A DNA stretch of 6,613 nt from positions 1 through 6,613 of the forward strand of contig JAITGJ010000192.1 in assembly GCA_031280705.1 (NCBI GenBank), in the 5' to 3' direction. The notes beneath the pieces are model-generated. The model saw nothing but the letters and a program-made list of their open reading frames with translations. It did no database searches and was not told the origin of the DNA. Shown here piece by piece: positions 4,981 to 6,613 of this stretch. Numbering within the stretch: position 1 is the first letter of the stretch; every line of letters begins with the position of its first letter. Source of the stretch: Spirochaetaceae bacterium. Lineage in GTDB: Bacteria > Spirochaetota > Spirochaetia > Treponematales > Breznakiellaceae. A program made the position numbers and the translations under genes.

Positions 4981-6534
4981 ATGCCGTATTTTCTTGAAGA
5001 AATTCTGGCCCTCATCACGGGAAGATCGAGCCCGGAATTGGTCAGGAAGCGGGGTATACGGAAGCTGAAAAAAACCCTCGGCGTGAACCGGTACAAGCGG
5101 TTTTATTTGCCCAAAAACCGGGAGCTTACCCCCGCCGCCGCCAACTTTTTCTATAATATTTACCGGGCCGTTTCCGCGGCCCAGATGAACTGGATCGGCG
5201 TGTCCGCGTCCCCGGCCTTCAAAAACCTCGTGGTGGAGCATTTTGTGCCCCCGGACGTTCTGGCGATGCTGAACGGCCTTACCGTGGATCAACTGTCCCG
5301 GGGAATACTGCCCGGAAACATAAAAGAAGTAACCCGCAAGGCGCGGGAGGAATTTCAGGCTTTCGCGCGGGCCATCAGCCGGGAAACCGCGGAGGCGGTG
5401 GATTCCTGCTGTTATTACGCTCAGGTTTTTGAACAGTTCGCGGCCTTTGACTACTATTTTCTTCTCAAAAAATTCGGCACATCCCTCCGGGAATACATGG
5501 TTTCGGACAATCCCGTTTTTGCCCAGGCCAAAGGCCACCTGGTTTCCGGGGAACTCAAGGATTATCTCTATGTTTCCATTCCCCTTGACCCCAAGCAGGA
5601 CTGGGCGCTGATTTTCCGGCTTTTTACCAATGCCAACGGCATCGACGCGGTGCGGACGGAACACTGGTACGGTATGTTGACCGAGGTCCGTGATGTGAAC
5701 AATGCCCGGATTCTTGAATATATGATCCGTCACATCGATGTCAACCCGGACTGGACGCCGACCTCGTTTCAGGGCAGGGAGCCGATTATGAATCTCTGGC
5801 TTGACGCGCGGAGAAAAGAGCTGGACGCCACGCTGGAACAGTTGGTGCGGGATCAGCGGAGCGCCCAGGTGGGAGAGCTTTCCCGGCAGATTTTTGGGGA
5901 GGAACCGGACCCGCTGCTGATCCATTACACGCCGCTTTCCGGGGAATTTTTTACCAGCAAGGGTTTTGCCGGGTTTGTCCATGCCGAAGGGCTGAATTAC
6001 CTGGCGGTGTTTATTGCCATATTTGAGCGGGAGATCCGGGAACTCTGCGAACTCCTGGTTATCCGCGCCGTATACGCTTCCAACTCCCGGCCCCAGCCTC
6101 TGACGGATCAGAGCGCTATCCTCACCGACGTTGCCCGGCAAATTTCCCTGTTTGACGAATCCCTGCAAAACGACGGCAAGTGGGGCTACCGGCTCTATCA
6201 GGCCATCACCCGGTCGGGGCAGGACCGGATGATGTTCCGCTCGATTCAGGATACGCTGAACCTGATCAACGAAGAGGCCCAGGCATATCTGGTAACCGGC
6301 TCCCAGACGTTTGCCGTCATTCAGGACGCGATTATTGCCGCACGCCGGGATTACGAAAGTGAACAGCCGCAGCTTGTCCTCAACTGGCAGGGTCTGGAAC
6401 TCGCGGCTATCCGCCCGCTGGGGGAATGGCTTGCCGTGTCTACAGAAAAACTTACCCTGTTTGGCGGCATGATGTCCCTTTTTATCCAGGATGCGGGCGT
6501 TCCCGCCGGCACGCTGACCTCCATTGCCGAGTGA
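4981..6534 (+). CDS. DUF5312-like spirochaete-specific protein of unknown function
   Basis: The 517-residue, predominantly helical protein appears cytoplasmic, with no signal peptide, lipobox or clear transmembrane segment. It resembles the spirochaete DUF5312 family in overall length and in its opening (FLEEILALITG, then PELVRKRGIRKLKKTLG and KRFYLPKNRELTPAAANFFYNIY), a basic N-terminal segment of about 20-45. It has a mixed acidic/aromatic middle (about 150-235, with YYFLLKKFG and LKDYLYVSIPLDPKQDWALIF) and a long C-terminal helical region (about 335-470). I recognise no catalytic motif, nucleotide-binding loop or metal site. The start is the first possible ATG, because an in-frame TAA lies 12 nt upstream; the ribosome site is weak (GTGGGG 2 nt away, GGGGAGG 20 nt away). 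The gene stands alone here, divergent from the barrel operon. The family call rests on recalled resemblance, so it is less sure than the reading frame. Confidence 0.75.
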   Translation: MPYFLEEILALITGRSSPELVRKRGIRKLKKTLGVNRYKRFYLPKNRELTPAAANFFYNIYRAVSAAQMNWIGVSASPAFKNLVVEHFVPPDVLAMLNGLTVDQLSRGILPGNIKEVTRKAREEFQAFARAISRETAEAVDSCCYYAQVFEQFAAFDYYFLLKKFGTSLREYMVSDNPVFAQAKGHLVSGELKDYLYVSIPLDPKQDWALIFRLFTNANGIDAVRTEHWYGMLTEVRDVNNARILEYMIRHIDVNPDWTPTSFQGREPIMNLWLDARRKELDATLEQLVRDQRSAQVGELSRQIFGEEPDPLLIHYTPLSGEFFTSKGFAGFVHAEGLNYLAVFIAIFEREIRELCELLVIRAVYASNSRPQPLTDQSAILTDVARQISLFDESLQNDGKWGYRLYQAITRSGQDRMMFRSIQDTLNLINEEAQAYLVTGSQTFAVIQDAIIAARRDYESEQPQLVLNWQGLELAAIRPLGEWLAVSTEKLTLFGGMMSLFIQDAGVPAGTLTSIAE

Positions 6535-6613
6535 ATCCCCCCGCACGCGCCCGGCCCAGACCGCATAGCGGTTTGAGCAGAACACGCGCGCCGTAAACAG
6601 CCGGAACGTTATG
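6535..6613. other. Downstream tail with a small hairpin (6557-6575)
   Basis: After the DUF5312-like stop, CAGACCGC (6557-6564) pairs with GCGGTTTG (6568-6575) around ATA, an 8-bp stem with one G-T pair. It is followed by AGCAG, not a T-tract, so terminator function is doubtful. The window ends in ATG without a visible Shine-Dalgarno, and no further gene can be supported. Confidence 0.3.

Noticed and set aside
4861..6585. 574-residue open frame on the minus strand opposite the DUF5312-like gene
   Set aside because: It overlaps the convincing plus-strand gene almost entirely, has a low-complexity Gly/Arg/Pro/His-rich translation with no motif and no Shine-Dalgarno, and is explained by codon bias in GC-rich DNA.
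6611..6613. Possible start codon of a next gene at the window edge
   Set aside because: Only three bases are visible and there is no Shine-Dalgarno upstream.

Overview
The window looks like ordinary chromosomal DNA from a moderately GC-rich spirochaete, most likely a Treponema-type or related lineage. The main pointer is the 517-residue protein at the right end, which resembles the spirochaete-restricted DUF5312 family. The inner/outer membrane architecture (a lipoprotein and an outer-membrane barrel with a C-terminal Phe) shows a diderm. The genus assignment is inference from gene content. I see no phage, transposon, CRISPR array, rRNA or tRNA.

Layout, left to right. (1) 4-588, minus strand: a compact six-helix rhomboid intramembrane serine protease. 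(2) 589-721: a spacer holding a perfect 16-bp palindrome and a longer imperfect hairpin. (3) 722-1501, minus: an exonuclease III-type AP endonuclease (xth/exoA) with all key residues. (4) 1502-1678: a divergent control region with two opposed promoter-like sequences around a 12-bp-arm inverted repeat, then a structured leader. (5) 1679-2389, plus: a free-standing B3/4-domain protein, related to the editing domain of phenylalanyl-tRNA synthetase beta. (6) 2424-3728 and 3741-4541, minus: a two-gene operon in which an outer-membrane beta-barrel gene comes first and an S41-family protease-like lipoprotein follows 12 bp later. (7) 4542-4980: about 440 bp without a gene, between divergent transcription units, with several small inverted repeats and an AT-rich promoter-like patch. 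(8) 4981-6534, plus: the DUF5312-like protein. (9) 6535-6613: a short tail with one small hairpin.

How the genes may work together. Two themes recur: quality control of information molecules (AP endonuclease repair of DNA, and possible trans-editing of mischarged tRNA by the B3/4 protein, the two transcribed divergently from one shared region) and envelope proteolysis (rhomboid in the inner membrane, S41 lipoprotein with its barrel partner in the outer envelope). The sequence directly supports only the barrel-S41 operon and the shared xth/B3/4 intergenic region as functional linkages. I find no strong evidence for a wholly new multi-gene system. The best leads are the operator-like palindrome, the S41 lipoprotein lacking the usual catalytic lysine with its barrel partner, and the uncharacterised DUF5312 protein.
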